Shown in pieces: positions 32,429 through 41,718 of a stretch of 64,000 bases of DNA (position 1 is its first letter; every line of letters starts with the position of its first letter). The DNA lies in assembly GCA_965227745.1 (NCBI GenBank), contig OZ245769.1, forward strand, positions 2,728,001 to 2,792,000, written 5' to 3'. Origin of the DNA: GAS368 sp965227745. GTDB lineage: Bacteria > Verrucomicrobiota > Verrucomicrobiia > Opitutales > Opitutaceae. The notes beneath the pieces were generated by a model. The model had not been told where the DNA came from, made no database searches, and worked only from the letters and a program-made list of their open reading frames with translations. Made by a program: the position numbers and the translations under genes.

Positions 32429-33427
32429 ATGTCCACGCCCATGCTTTACCGCCCCCTCGGAAAATCCGGCCTGCAAGTCTCCGCGCTGTCGTTTGGCGCG
32501 TGGGTGACCTTCGGACGGCAGATCGGCGATCCCATCGCCCATGATCTCCTGCACGCGGCGTACGATGCAGGCGTCAATTTCTTCGACAACGCCGAGACCT
32601 ACGCCGACGGCAAGGCGGAGTTGGTGATGGGCGACATCCTTAAAAAATCCGGCTGGCGGCGCAGTAGCTACATCGTATCGAGCAAAGTCTACTTTGGCTG
32701 GGAAGACGACAAACCCAACCAAACCGGCCTCTCCCGGAAGCACGTCGTCGAGGCGTGTCACGACGCACTGCGGCGGCTGCAGGTCGACTACCTCGATCTC
32801 TACTACTGCCACCGCCCCGATCCGAGCGTGCCGATCTTGGAAACATGTCGGGCGATGCACGATCTGATCACGCAGGGCAAAGTGCTCTACTGGGGCACCA
32901 GCGAGTGGAGCGGGCGCGAGATCGCCGAGGCGCAAAAGCTATGCGCCGCCCACAACCTGCACAGCCCCATCGTGGAGCAGCCGCAGTACAATCTCTTTCA
33001 CCGCTCGCGGGTGGAAAAGGAATACGCCCCGCTCTACGATTCGCCCACGGGTCTCGGCACGACGATCTGGTCGCCGCTCGCCAGCGGCCTGCTGACGGGA
33101 AAATACAATGATGGCATCCCGGCCGATTCGCGCCTGAACAGCCCTGGCCTCGAATGGCTGCGCGACCGTCTGCTCAAAGATCCGTCTTCGCCCCAAAAGC
33201 TGGCGGCGCTGCCAAAACTCGCTGCCATCGCGGCGGAATTTGAGACCACCCTCCCCTGCCTCTCCATCGCGTGGTGCCTGCGCAACCCGCACATCAGCTC
33301 GGTCATCCTCGGGGCTTCGCGGGTGGAGCAGCTCACGCAGAATCTCGGCGCGCTCGCCGTGCTACCCAAGCTCGATGCGTCGGTAATGAAGCGCATCGAT
33401 GCGATTTCGAAACCGGTCGCGGCGTAA
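32429..33427 (+). CDS. Aldo/keto reductase (Kv-beta / YghZ-like)
   Basis: This 332-residue TIM-barrel NADPH oxidoreductase shows the AKR catalytic set: aspartate and tyrosine in FFDNAETYADGKAE, lysine in YIVSSKVYFGW and histidine in DLYYCHRPDPSVP. The terminal SSVILGASRVEQLTQNLGAL is the usual cofactor-binding stretch. Voltage-gated potassium channel beta subunits and the YghZ methylglyoxal reductase are the closest types. It follows the ClC gene by 32 bases and precedes a tiny membrane ORF, which may be a loose operon. Confidence 0.92.
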   Translation: MSTPMLYRPLGKSGLQVSALSFGAWVTFGRQIGDPIAHDLLHAAYDAGVNFFDNAETYADGKAELVMGDILKKSGWRRSSYIVSSKVYFGWEDDKPNQTGLSRKHVVEACHDALRRLQVDYLDLYYCHRPDPSVPILETCRAMHDLITQGKVLYWGTSEWSGREIAEAQKLCAAHNLHSPIVEQPQYNLFHRSRVEKEYAPLYDSPTGLGTTIWSPLASGLLTGKYNDGIPADSRLNSPGLEWLRDRLLKDPSSPQKLAALPKLAAIAAEFETTLPCLSIAWCLRNPHISSVILGASRVEQLTQNLGALAVLPKLDASVMKRIDAISKPVAA

Positions 33428-33439
33428 AGCCCAAGGCGC

Positions 33440-33520
33440 ATGCTCCTAATTCTAGGAATTCTCTTCGTCGCCTTCATCGCCTTCTGGGCCCTGCGTCGCG
33501 CATTGAAGGATCGCGAGTAA
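33440..33520 (+). CDS. 26-residue single-membrane-span small protein
   Basis: ATG at 33440, TAA at 33518. The translation MLLILGILFVAFIAFWALRR (first 20 residues) is one hydrophobic helix followed by positive charges, with a charged end (ALKDRE). AAGG lies at 33432-33435 at a workable distance as a ribosome site. It fills the gap between the aldo/keto reductase and the metal-dependent hydrolase with 12 and 8 bases to spare. A small membrane regulator is possible, but conservation is untested. Confidence 0.45.
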   Translation: MLLILGILFVAFIAFWALRRALKDRE

Positions 33521-33528
33521 TCGTTGCC

Positions 33529-34212
33529 ATGCGCCTCACTTACTTCGGTCATTCGACCTTTCTGCTGGAGGTGCCAGGAGCGCGCATCGTCTTCGATCCG
33601 TATTTCACCAAGAATCCGCACGGGATCGTGGCGCTCAAAGATGTCCCGTGTGACTACGTGTCGTGTTCGCATGCGCACCTTGATCATTCGTGTGACGCAC
33701 TCGCCCTCGCGCAGCTGCATGGGGCGACGATCGTCGCCCCGTATGAACTCGCGGAATACTTTGGGGCGCAGGGCGTGGCGACCATCGATCTGATGCCGGG
33801 CGGCGGCACGACGCTGCCGTGGGGCCGCATCGAGATGACGCCCGCGATTCACAGTTCCTCCATCGAGTTGAACGACGGAAAAAATCTCCCCATGGGCGTG
33901 GCGAGCGGGCTCGTCGTGCGCGCGGCCGGGAAGAGCGTGTATCACGCCGGCGATACTGCGCTCTTCAGCGACATGGCATTGATCGGGCGCGGCGGCCTCG
34001 ATGTCGCGCTCGTGCCGATCGGAGATTTTTATACGATGGGACCGGCGGACGCGGTGGCCGCGCTCGACCTACTCAAGCCGCGACTCGCGGTGCCCATCCA
34101 CTACAATACGAATGACAAAATTCGGCAGGACCCTCAGGCCTTCGCGCGAAACGCGGCGGCAGCCGGGCACAAGGTGTGCGTGATGAAGGCGCGGGATACG
34201 ATCGAAGTCTGA
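33529..34212 (+). CDS. Metal-dependent hydrolase, UPF0173 (metallo-beta-lactamase fold)
   Basis: From the ATG at 33529 the protein has 227 residues and begins in register with the family (MRLTYFGHSTFLLEV). Metal ligands lie in CSHAHLDHSCDA, in the His of AIHSSSIE, in YHAGDTALF and in PIHYNTND. The family is widespread and lacks an assigned substrate. It ends just before a GC-rich hairpin and the convergent glpQ. An in-frame extension upstream (to 33271) would run through the aldo/keto reductase and is not credible. Confidence 0.9.
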   Translation: MRLTYFGHSTFLLEVPGARIVFDPYFTKNPHGIVALKDVPCDYVSCSHAHLDHSCDALALAQLHGATIVAPYELAEYFGAQGVATIDLMPGGGTTLPWGRIEMTPAIHSSSIELNDGKNLPMGVASGLVVRAAGKSVYHAGDTALFSDMALIGRGGLDVALVPIGDFYTMGPADAVAALDLLKPRLAVPIHYNTNDKIRQDPQAFARNAAAAGHKVCVMKARDTIEV

Positions 34213-34240
34213 GCGCCCGAAGAGCCGATGAGTGGAAAAT

Positions 34241-34262
34241 CCGGTAGCGCCCCGCGCTCCGG
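34241..34262. terminator. GC hairpin between convergent genes
   Basis: CCGGTAGCGC (34241-34250) pairs with GCGCTCCGG (34254-34262) with one bulged base. It sits between two convergent stops, which fits a bidirectional terminator, but there is no clear T-run. Confidence 0.4.
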
Positions 34263-34268
34263 GAAATG

Positions 34269-35282
34269 TCAGTGTTTCCCAGGCGGATTCTGTTTCAGCC
34301 ACGCCAGCGTCACATCGGTGAAATCGGTGAAGACGCCATCAATGCCCGCTTCGGAGAATAGCGCCGTGTGCAGCGCTGCGGGTGAAGGACAATTTTTCGG
34401 CAGCTCATCGAGACGGATCGTGTAGGGATGGACGACGAGGCCGGCGGCGTGGGCGTTTTTCACGAGATCAGACACCTTATGCTCGGTGCCGCTCGACCAC
34501 GTGACGATACGACCGAGCGACGGGCCGATCCCATCGACCACGGCGGCGACTTGTTTAAGGCCGGCGGGCGTCACGAGGACCGAGAAATCGGTGCCATCTT
34601 CGCCCTTGGCCTTGGCTTCGTACAGGAGCACGAGGCGCCCTTTCCAACCTAGCTCGGTCCGGATGCGCTGCACCTCGGCCCATTCGAAGCACTGCACGAA
34701 ACAGGGATCCTGCTTCGTCGCGTAGCCATAGCGCGCGAGGATCGGGAGCACGATCTTGCTGATGTCGTGCCCCTGCTCACGATGCCACTTCGGCTGCTTG
34801 ATCTCGGGGTAGACGCCCACGGTGCGACCCATGCTGCGGTTGAGACCTTGGATAAACTGGTACTCCTCCTCGAGCGTGGAGATGTGAAACTCGGAGGCAT
34901 TGGCCGGGAACCGCTTCGCGAACACGGGCTGGCCCGTCTTGGCATTGAAGCGTTCGGTGACGCGGAGTTGTTTCAACTCGGCGAGCGTGAGGTCGAGCGC
35001 GTAGTAGCGGCCATCGGCGCGCTTGCGGTCAGGAAATCGCTTTGCGACATCGGTGACCGTATCGAGGAAGATATCGTGCAGCACGACGGGCACGTCGTCC
35101 TTGGTGAGCACGATGTCCTGCTCAAGGTAATCCGCGCCTAGACCGTACGCGAGGGCCTTGGCCGGCAGCGTGTGCTCCGGGAGATACCCGCTCGCCCCGC
35201 GGTGGGCGATGACAACCGGACGGGATTCTTGGGCGAAGACCGCCGAGGCGGTCAGAAGAAAGAGGGCGAGAACAGTTTTCAT
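34269..35282 (-). CDS. glpQ: Periplasmic glycerophosphodiester phosphodiesterase
   Basis: This 337-residue protein has a signal peptide (MKTVLALFLLTASAVFA). It hydrolyses glycerophosphodiesters such as glycerophosphocholine to glycerol-3-phosphate and an alcohol. The GDPD catalytic elements are VIAHRGASGYLPEHTL and LEQDIVLTKDDVPVVLHD, and the insert DRKRADGRYYALDLTLAELK is GlpQ-like. Its start overlaps the stop of glpT by four bases. It is the last gene of a minus-strand unit with a TonB receptor, glpD and glpT, which places it as the periplasmic cleavage step. Confidence 0.94.
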   Translation of the reverse strand: MKTVLALFLLTASAVFAQESRPVVIAHRGASGYLPEHTLPAKALAYGLGADYLEQDIVLTKDDVPVVLHDIFLDTVTDVAKRFPDRKRADGRYYALDLTLAELKQLRVTERFNAKTGQPVFAKRFPANASEFHISTLEEEYQFIQGLNRSMGRTVGVYPEIKQPKWHREQGHDISKIVLPILARYGYATKQDPCFVQCFEWAEVQRIRTELGWKGRLVLLYEAKAKGEDGTDFSVLVTPAGLKQVAAVVDGIGPSLGRIVTWSSGTEHKVSDLVKNAHAAGLVVHPYTIRLDELPKNCPSPAALHTALFSEAGIDGVFTDFTDVTLAWLKQNPPGKH

Positions 35283-36625
35283 GAGGCCAGGGATGAACTC
35301 GTGTTTTTATGACTGAGCGTGAGAGCACTAAAGATCACGGTAAGCAGGCAACACACGACCATGGTGCCGAAAACACCATTCCAACCCCAGCGGTCGGCGA
35401 TCCAGCCCACGCCTTTGCCCGCGCTCGCGGATCCGAAGACATATCCGAAGAAGCCGGTAAAGCCGGCAGCGGTGCCGGCCGCTTTCTTTGGCACGAGATC
35501 GAGAGCATGGAGACCGATCATCATAATCGGGCCGTAAATAAAGAAGCCGGCGGTGATCAGCGCCGCGATGTCGATCCAGAGCGGCCCCTTGCCGTTGAGC
35601 GCGTAGATGACGACGCCCACCAGCGTGAAGAGCGTAAACAGCATCGTCGCAGGCGCACGGCGGCCCTTGAAAATTTTATCGGAGACCCAACCGCATAAAA
35701 TTGTACCCGGGATGCCTGCCAATTCGAACGCGGTCCACGCGTAACCCGCCTGCGAGAAGTTAAAACCCTTGGCCGTCTGCAAGTACGTCGGGATCCAATT
35801 CACCACGCCGTAGCGCACAAAGTAAATGAACGCATTGGCCAGCGCGATGAACCACAGGAATTTATTGTTCAGCACGTAGCCAAAGAAAATCTCCTTAAAC
35901 CCCAGCGTCTCCTCATGACTCTTCGAGTACGAAGGCGGGTAGTCGTTTTTGTACTCTTCGACCGGGGGCAGACCGCAGCTCTGCGGGGTGTCTCGCAGCA
36001 GCACCATGATGATCAGCGCCACCACGGCGGCGACCGCCGCATTGGCGTAGAACTTGGCGTGCCAGTCGTGGAAAAAGACGAGGGCCCACCCGGCAATGCC
36101 GGCGACGGCCGCGCCGCCGATATTGTGCGCCACATTCCACGTGCCCACGATGGTGCCGCGCTCCTTGGTACTCCACCAATGGACCATGGTTTTGCCGCAC
36201 GGCGGCCAGCCCATGCCGTTGAACCAGCCATTTAATGCCTGCAAAACCCAGATCAGCGTCAGGGAGCCGTACACCGCAGGGGAAAATCCAAACGCAAAGG
36301 TGACCGCACAGGTCAGCAGCAAACCCAGCGGCATAAACCAGCGGGGATTGCTGCGATCCGACACCGAGCCCATGACGAACTTCGACGCGCCGTACGCCAC
36401 CGCCAGCGCCGTGAGCGCGTCACCGAGTTGCTCCTTTGTGTACTCCGGGTGCTCTTTGAGGATGTCGGGAATCGCGAGCGCCAGATTATTCCGCACTAGA
36501 TAAAACGCGGCGTAGCCGACGAAGATGCCCGCAAACACCTGCCAGCGCAGCCGCCGGTAGGTGGAATCAATTTGCTCGGCAGGGAGACGCGGGGCGGCGG
36601 GGGCGGGTTTGAGAAACGACAGCAC
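35279..36625 (-). CDS. glpT: Glycerol-3-phosphate transporter (MFS, OPA family)
   Basis: This 448-residue protein has twelve predicted membrane helices. The organophosphate:phosphate antiporter signature is in GMGWPPCGKTMVHWWSTKER, with YAAFYLVRNNLALAIPDI near the N-terminus and basic residues expected for phosphate binding. It exchanges cytoplasmic phosphate for periplasmic glycerol-3-phosphate. It is translationally coupled to glpQ downstream and follows glpD by 51 bases, consistent with import of the GlpQ product. Confidence 0.94.
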   Translation of the reverse strand: MLSFLKPAPAAPRLPAEQIDSTYRRLRWQVFAGIFVGYAAFYLVRNNLALAIPDILKEHPEYTKEQLGDALTALAVAYGASKFVMGSVSDRSNPRWFMPLGLLLTCAVTFAFGFSPAVYGSLTLIWVLQALNGWFNGMGWPPCGKTMVHWWSTKERGTIVGTWNVAHNIGGAAVAGIAGWALVFFHDWHAKFYANAAVAAVVALIIMVLLRDTPQSCGLPPVEEYKNDYPPSYSKSHEETLGFKEIFFGYVLNNKFLWFIALANAFIYFVRYGVVNWIPTYLQTAKGFNFSQAGYAWTAFELAGIPGTILCGWVSDKIFKGRRAPATMLFTLFTLVGVVIYALNGKGPLWIDIAALITAGFFIYGPIMMIGLHALDLVPKKAAGTAAGFTGFFGYVFGSASAGKGVGWIADRWGWNGVFGTMVVCCLLTVIFSALTLSHKNTSSSLAS

Positions 36626-36676
36626 AGGGGTTGGAGAAAGAGGAACTTAACGCGGAGCAAAAGCCGCCGAGGCGCA

Positions 36677-38281
36677 CTACGCAACCAGCGGCACAGACGC
36701 GGCGGGCGATTTTTTCGCACCAGGGCGCAACAGCCAGCCGCGGGCGAGTTCGGTGTAGGTTTTGACTTGGGCGGCGGCCCAAGTGTCGTCGCGCTTCAAC
36801 TCGCGCGCGAGGAGTCGGGCGACGGCGGGGGCGGCGTCGATGGAGGCCTGCGCATCGAGGACGAGCGAGCGGGTGCGGCGAGCGAGGACGTCCTCGACGG
36901 TGCGGGCCATCTCATTCCGCGCGTGCCACAGGACTTCGCCCGCCTGGATCGCGAGGGCGGGATGGAGCGACACGGAGAGTGCGGGATCGGAGCCAATGAG
37001 GGCAGAGATGCCGGCCGCATCGCTGCCGTAGAACTGGAGCGTGCGCGGCAGCGCGCTGATGTCCGCCGAGCCGTGGATTGCCATCGCCGCGGTGGGGCTG
37101 GGCTTGTGTGCGAGGCCGGCAACACGCTCGGCCTGGTCGATCACGTCCTCGGCCATCTTCCGATAGGTGGTCCACTTGCCACCGGTGAGGGTGATTAGCT
37201 TGCTCGCTGAGATCGCGATCGTGTGATCCCGCGACAGGGCGGCGGTATTCCCTGCGCCGCCACGCTTCACCAGTGGGCGGAGGCCGGCGAAGACACTGAG
37301 CACATCGCTCTCCTGCGGATCGCGTGCGAGGTATTTGCGCGCGTGGTCCATGATGAAGGCGATCTCTTCGTCAAGGGCGCGAGGCTCCTTGGACGCGGTG
37401 ATGCCCGGGGTGTCGGTCGTACCGACCACGAGCTTGTCGTGCCATGGAATCGCAAAGAGCACGCGACCATCCGCGGTCTTCGGAATCATGAGCGCATCGT
37501 TGCTCGGCAGAAACGCTTTCGGCAGCACAACGTGCACGCCCTGACTGACGGCGACCATCGGCTCAGCGGCGGGTTCATCGTAGCGACGAAGTTCATCAAC
37601 GAAGACGCCGGTCGCGTTGATCACGGCCCTGGCCTTGATCGTAAACTCCGCGCCGCTCTCACGGTCGCGCGCCAGCACGCCGGAGACGACGCCATTTTCC
37701 TTCACGAGGCCGGCGCACTCACAATAATTGGCGAGCACGGCACCGCGCTCGACGGCGGTCTGAGCCAGATTGATGGCAAGGCGGGCGTCGTCGAATTGGC
37801 CGTCGTAGTAAACGACGCCACTGGCGAGGCCCTGCTGTTCGACGGTGGGCAGACGACGGATGGTTTCCTCTCGGGACAGCTTCTTCGAGGCGCCGAGCGA
37901 GAGCTTTCCCGCCAGCATGTCGTAAATCGTCATGCCGAACGCGTAGTACGGGCCGGCCCACCATGTGTAGTTGGGGATGACGAAGGCGAGCGGGTGCGCG
38001 AGGTGCGGCGCATTGCGCAGCAGCAGGCCGCGCTCGCGCAGGGCGGATTTCACGAGCGAAATATCGCCCTGCGCGAGGTAGCGCACGCCGCCGTGCACGA
38101 GCTTCGTGGAGCGGCTCGAGGTGCCCTTGGCGAAATCGTCGCGCTCGATCAGCGCCACGCGATGGCCGCGCGCCGCGGCGTCGGTGGCGGCGCCGAGACC
38201 GCTCGCGCCGCCACCGACGATGAGGAGATCGAATATTTCCGAACCGGCGCGGAGCCGGGCCAAGGCTGAGTCACGTTGCAT
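36677..38281 (-). CDS. glpD: Aerobic glycerol-3-phosphate dehydrogenase
   Basis: This 534-residue flavoprotein has the FAD-binding Rossmann motif LLIVGGGASGLGAATDAAAR and the GlpD signature TSSRSTKLVHGGVRYL near the N-terminus, with a substrate-domain stretch LTGGKWTTYRKMAEDVID later. It oxidises glycerol-3-phosphate to dihydroxyacetone phosphate and passes electrons to quinone at the inner membrane. It is the second gene of the TonB receptor-glpD-glpT-glpQ unit. No glycerol kinase is present, which fits direct uptake of glycerol-3-phosphate. Confidence 0.95.
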   Translation of the reverse strand: MQRDSALARLRAGSEIFDLLIVGGGASGLGAATDAAARGHRVALIERDDFAKGTSSRSTKLVHGGVRYLAQGDISLVKSALRERGLLLRNAPHLAHPLAFVIPNYTWWAGPYYAFGMTIYDMLAGKLSLGASKKLSREETIRRLPTVEQQGLASGVVYYDGQFDDARLAINLAQTAVERGAVLANYCECAGLVKENGVVSGVLARDRESGAEFTIKARAVINATGVFVDELRRYDEPAAEPMVAVSQGVHVVLPKAFLPSNDALMIPKTADGRVLFAIPWHDKLVVGTTDTPGITASKEPRALDEEIAFIMDHARKYLARDPQESDVLSVFAGLRPLVKRGGAGNTAALSRDHTIAISASKLITLTGGKWTTYRKMAEDVIDQAERVAGLAHKPSPTAAMAIHGSADISALPRTLQFYGSDAAGISALIGSDPALSVSLHPALAIQAGEVLWHARNEMARTVEDVLARRTRSLVLDAQASIDAAPAVARLLARELKRDDTWAAAQVKTYTELARGWLLRPGAKKSPAASVPLVA

Positions 38282-38327
38282 TTATTAGACAGGCGAAAAG
38301 GCGCGCCGCCGCAGCGGCGCACACGGC

Positions 38328-41300
38328 TTAGAACTTGCGGGAGAAATCCAAGGTGAACTGGCGGCCGCGGATATTGGCCGTGCCACCGAGGTAGCCGAAC
38401 TGCTCGTCGGCGAGGGGCGGATCGGTATCGAGGACATTGTTGATGCCACCGCGCACGGTCACACCGCGCAGCCACGGGTGGCTGCGATTATCGAAGCGGT
38501 ACGAGATCCATGCGTTGTGATTGATGGCGGGCTTCACGCGATAGAGGTACCGAGTGACGCCGTTATCATTGAACACGCGGATATAGTCCGGACCACCGAG
38601 CGCATTGTAGATCTGCAAGGTCGTGGAAGCGGAGGTATCGACCGAGGAGCCGAAGTAGCTGGTAAACCACCCGGCGGACACATTGCCGAGACGCCAGGAG
38701 AGCGAGCCATTGGCACGCCACTTCACGCGGCCATTGCGCTCGAGTTCGTCGAGCGTGGGCGAAAGTTCGTCGGCTTGCGAGCGGCGGAGGACGTAGTGCG
38801 TCGACTCGCCGCTGAAGGTGAACTGGCCGATGCGGAATTTCGGCGAGCGGTACTGCATGCCAAACTCGTAACCCTGGATGTCGCGACCCGAGAGGTTGAT
38901 GTAGTCATCGATCACGCTGACGAGCTCGCCGACGACGGCGCGGCGGCTATTGTTGCTCGTTTGGCGCGCATTGTAGGCCGCGAAAGCGGCGATATCGGCC
39001 GCAGTGACGGGTTTGCGATTCACCTTGTTCGAACCCTTGTAGGCGGCACCACCGGAACCGAGATCGATCGCGCCAATGGGAGTGCCCTTGGCGAGTTCGG
39101 CCTGCGTCGCGAGATCCAGCAGCAGTTCATCGCGGTCGATCGCGTTTTGCGCGCCGACATTTTCGATGACCTTGTTCTGATTGATGTGGAAGTAGTCGAA
39201 GGAGAACGAGAGGCCCTTGACCTTCGGTACATCCACGACGAAGCCGGCGGTCCACGTCTTGGCCTGCTCGGGCTCGAGGGTCTGATTGCCCTGACGATAC
39301 GAGGTGCGCTGAGCGGTGCCGTCGGACGCGAGACCCGTCACCTGCTGGCGGTACGGATCGTCGGCGCTGATCTGGCGGCGCAACGGCGTGATATTCGTCT
39401 GCACGAGATTCGGCGCGCGGAAAGACTCCGCGATCGAGCCGCGCAGCTTCAGGAAAGTCGCGGGCTTCCAGACGAGGCTGGCCTTGGGCTTGGTGGTCTG
39501 GCCATGAATCGAGAAGTGCTCGAAGCGGCCGGCGAGCGTGAGCTCGAGGGCCTCGACGAAGGGCTTGCGATTGTCGCGCGTGACGAAGGGCAGCGATGTC
39601 TCGAGGTAGGCCGCGTAGATGGTCTGCTGCGCCTTGATCGGAATATTGGAACTGAGAGCGAGGAAATCGTTGTCGCCTTCGCGGAGGAACGGAAAGTCCG
39701 CGCCAGAACCAGGAGGATTCACGCCGACGTAGCTGGCGCGTTTGTCCGCATAGGTCTCATAGCGCACCTCGGTGCCACTCGCGATGCCGATGCGGCCGCC
39801 ATTGAAGAGGCGCCAGAGTTGCCCGTTGATCTTGGCATCCCACAGGAAGAGCCCGGTGCGACCGAAGCGGTCTTCATCGTCATAGAGCGGATCGAGGACG
39901 GAGGCGGGATTGTCGAATGCCTTATCGACGACGATCTGGTTGTTGACGATCTTGAAGGTGACCGGAAACGGGTTGAACGCGGTGGAATCCGTGCGGGCGA
40001 GCGCGCGACGCAAAGCCGACTCGCGCACTTGGAAGTGCTCGTACTCGTGCGTCTGGGCGCCGGAGGCCATGACGGCGGACTCCCATTCCCAAGTGTCTTT
40101 CAGCTTGCCGCGCAGGCCGCCGAGGACGCGCCACGAATACGTGCGCACCTCGGTGACACGGGGCTTGAAACCGCCCCCGGTATTTTGACCGGGCGAGATG
40201 CCGGTCCAGAGCGTGACATCCGCCGGCGCGCCTGTGAGGCGCGGCGTGCCATCGGCGTTGGGTGCGCCCGTGGTGCTGTAGAAACGTGTGCCGAAAGGAT
40301 TGTAGGGATTGGACGCCGGCAGGTAGATGCCTTGGTCGTCGGTGTTCTTGAAGTTGACCGGCTCGCGTCCCGTGCGGCTGTAGGCGCGGTAGAAGAGGAC
40401 GTCGCCGAAGAAGCTCAGGTTGTCCTTGATCTGGTGATCGATAAACGTCGCGAACTGCACGCGATCCGTGGAGGGCACGAGGACCTTCCACTTATTCCAA
40501 TTGGAGTAGGTGGCGTTCTCGGCGTTATCGATGTTTTTGGACGGCGCCGTCTGCTTGAACGACACGCCCGACGGGCTCGGCCAGAGGTAGAACATACCGT
40601 CCGCGGCCGTGGTGGCGACACCGGCGGGCGGAGTCGTGCTCGTGGTGATACCGACATTGCCCGTGGGGCGCGCGCCGGTGAACGTCAAGTAGTCGGACCC
40701 GATGGTGCCGCGTTGATACTGGCCCCACTGATTGACGCTGTTGGTATTGGCGAAATCGTTGTCGCGCGCGATGGCGGCGCCGGTGGTCGGATCGGTGAGG
40801 GGGATGCCATTCCACGGAGCGGGCAGGTTGCGATTGACGCGGAGATCGGCGTTTTTCGCCCAACTGCGGTCGTGCGCGGCGAGGGCATCGCGATGGAAAT
40901 AGTCGAAGGAGATGGAGAGGTGCGTTTTGCCCTTCTGCATGCCTTCGAAGGCGGTGGCGTTGAACTCGTTCGCGCCCCCGTGCTGGGTCATCGAGCCCTT
41001 GAGCGTGACACCGCGACCGATGAAGGTGCGCGAGGCGAGATTGTTGATCACGCCGGCGGCGGCATCGGAGCCGTAAATCGCGGAAGCGCCGTCGCGGAGG
41101 ATTTCCACGCGATCGACGAGGGCGCGCGGCACGGTATTGATATTCACCGCGAGGGAGGGCACGCCGTTTTCCGCCATCGAGATGGGGTGCGGCGCCATGC
41201 GGCGGCCGTTCAGCAAGGTAAGCGTGCTGCCCGAGCCGATGCCGCGCAGGTCGACAGAAGCGACATCGCCACGGGCGAGTTGCGGGCCGTTGTTGACCTC

Positions 41301-41585
41301 ATTGATCGCGGAGGGCTCCGCGGCACCGAGAGTTTCGAACAACTCGGCCATCGTAGCGGCCCCACGGGCATCGAGTTCTTCCTTGGTAATAACGGTTACG
41401 GGCAGAGCCGTCTCGGCATCGGCGCGACGGATATTGGAGCCAGTGACCGTAAAGGCCTCGAGCTTGACCGCCTCATCGGAATCAGGCGACGCGGCGGGGG
41501 AGGGTTTAGCGGGGGTCTGACCAGAAGCGAGCGAGGCGAGCGCCAGACTAGCGAGGACAGCTGCAGCGGGGGTTGAGTTTCTCAT
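38328..41585 (-). CDS. TonB-dependent outer-membrane receptor
   Basis: About 1085 residues from the ATG at 41585, where a signal peptide begins (MRNSTPAAAVLASLALASLA, cleavage near SGQ). An Ala/Pro/Ser stretch leads to the likely TonB-contact region KLEAFTVTGSNIRR. The plug follows (about 60-190: PVTVITKEELDARGAATMAE, GIGSGSTLTLLNGRRM, VDRVEILRDGASAIYGSDAA), then a 22-strand barrel ending in FTLDFSRKF with the terminal Phe expected for outer-membrane insertion. It is the first gene of the unit with glpD, glpT and glpQ, and a SorC-like regulator is divergent. The cargo is therefore probably a glycerophosphodiester or another glycerol-phosphate compound. That is inferred only from neighbours. 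Confidence 0.92.
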   Translation of the reverse strand: MRNSTPAAAVLASLALASLASGQTPAKPSPAASPDSDEAVKLEAFTVTGSNIRRADAETALPVTVITKEELDARGAATMAELFETLGAAEPSAINEVNNGPQLARGDVASVDLRGIGSGSTLTLLNGRRMAPHPISMAENGVPSLAVNINTVPRALVDRVEILRDGASAIYGSDAAAGVINNLASRTFIGRGVTLKGSMTQHGGANEFNATAFEGMQKGKTHLSISFDYFHRDALAAHDRSWAKNADLRVNRNLPAPWNGIPLTDPTTGAAIARDNDFANTNSVNQWGQYQRGTIGSDYLTFTGARPTGNVGITTSTTPPAGVATTAADGMFYLWPSPSGVSFKQTAPSKNIDNAENATYSNWNKWKVLVPSTDRVQFATFIDHQIKDNLSFFGDVLFYRAYSRTGREPVNFKNTDDQGIYLPASNPYNPFGTRFYSTTGAPNADGTPRLTGAPADVTLWTGISPGQNTGGGFKPRVTEVRTYSWRVLGGLRGKLKDTWEWESAVMASGAQTHEYEHFQVRESALRRALARTDSTAFNPFPVTFKIVNNQIVVDKAFDNPASVLDPLYDDEDRFGRTGLFLWDAKINGQLWRLFNGGRIGIASGTEVRYETYADKRASYVGVNPPGSGADFPFLREGDNDFLALSSNIPIKAQQTIYAAYLETSLPFVTRDNRKPFVEALELTLAGRFEHFSIHGQTTKPKASLVWKPATFLKLRGSIAESFRAPNLVQTNITPLRRQISADDPYRQQVTGLASDGTAQRTSYRQGNQTLEPEQAKTWTAGFVVDVPKVKGLSFSFDYFHINQNKVIENVGAQNAIDRDELLLDLATQAELAKGTPIGAIDLGSGGAAYKGSNKVNRKPVTAADIAAFAAYNARQTSNNSRRAVVGELVSVIDDYINLSGRDIQGYEFGMQYRSPKFRIGQFTFSGESTHYVLRRSQADELSPTLDELERNGRVKWRANGSLSWRLGNVSAGWFTSYFGSSVDTSASTTLQIYNALGGPDYIRVFNDNGVTRYLYRVKPAINHNAWISYRFDNRSHPWLRGVTVRGGINNVLDTDPPLADEQFGYLGGTANIRGRQFTLDFSRKF

Positions 41586-41639
41586 GGGTGAGCAACCCAA
41601 GTGGTACCGACGAAAAAGGGGCGTGGTCGAGTAGAACGT

Positions 41640-41693
41640 TTATTCGCATAAATAATCCACTTACAATTTAACACGATCGTGACATTTTTATGC
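41640..41693. promoter_or_regulatory. Operator candidate between TonB-glp unit and its regulator
   Basis: GCATAAATAA (41646-41655) and TTTTTATGC (41685-41693) are inverted copies of a GCATAAA-like half site about 30 bases apart, and TTATT/AATAA (41640-41655) adds a small local palindrome. They lie in the AT-rich part of the 133-base divergent region, where the SorC/DeoR-type regulator would be expected to bind. Confidence 0.4.
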
Positions 41694-41718
41694 ATACCAA
41701 GCCCCGTCCTTACTCCGT

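Noticed and set aside
38478..41576. A very long open frame (over 1000 codons) on the plus strand opposite the TonB receptor
   Set aside because: It is a by-product of GC-rich codon use in the receptor gene. The translation is low-complexity Arg/Glu/Gly/Ala with no domain, while the minus frame has a full plug and barrel.
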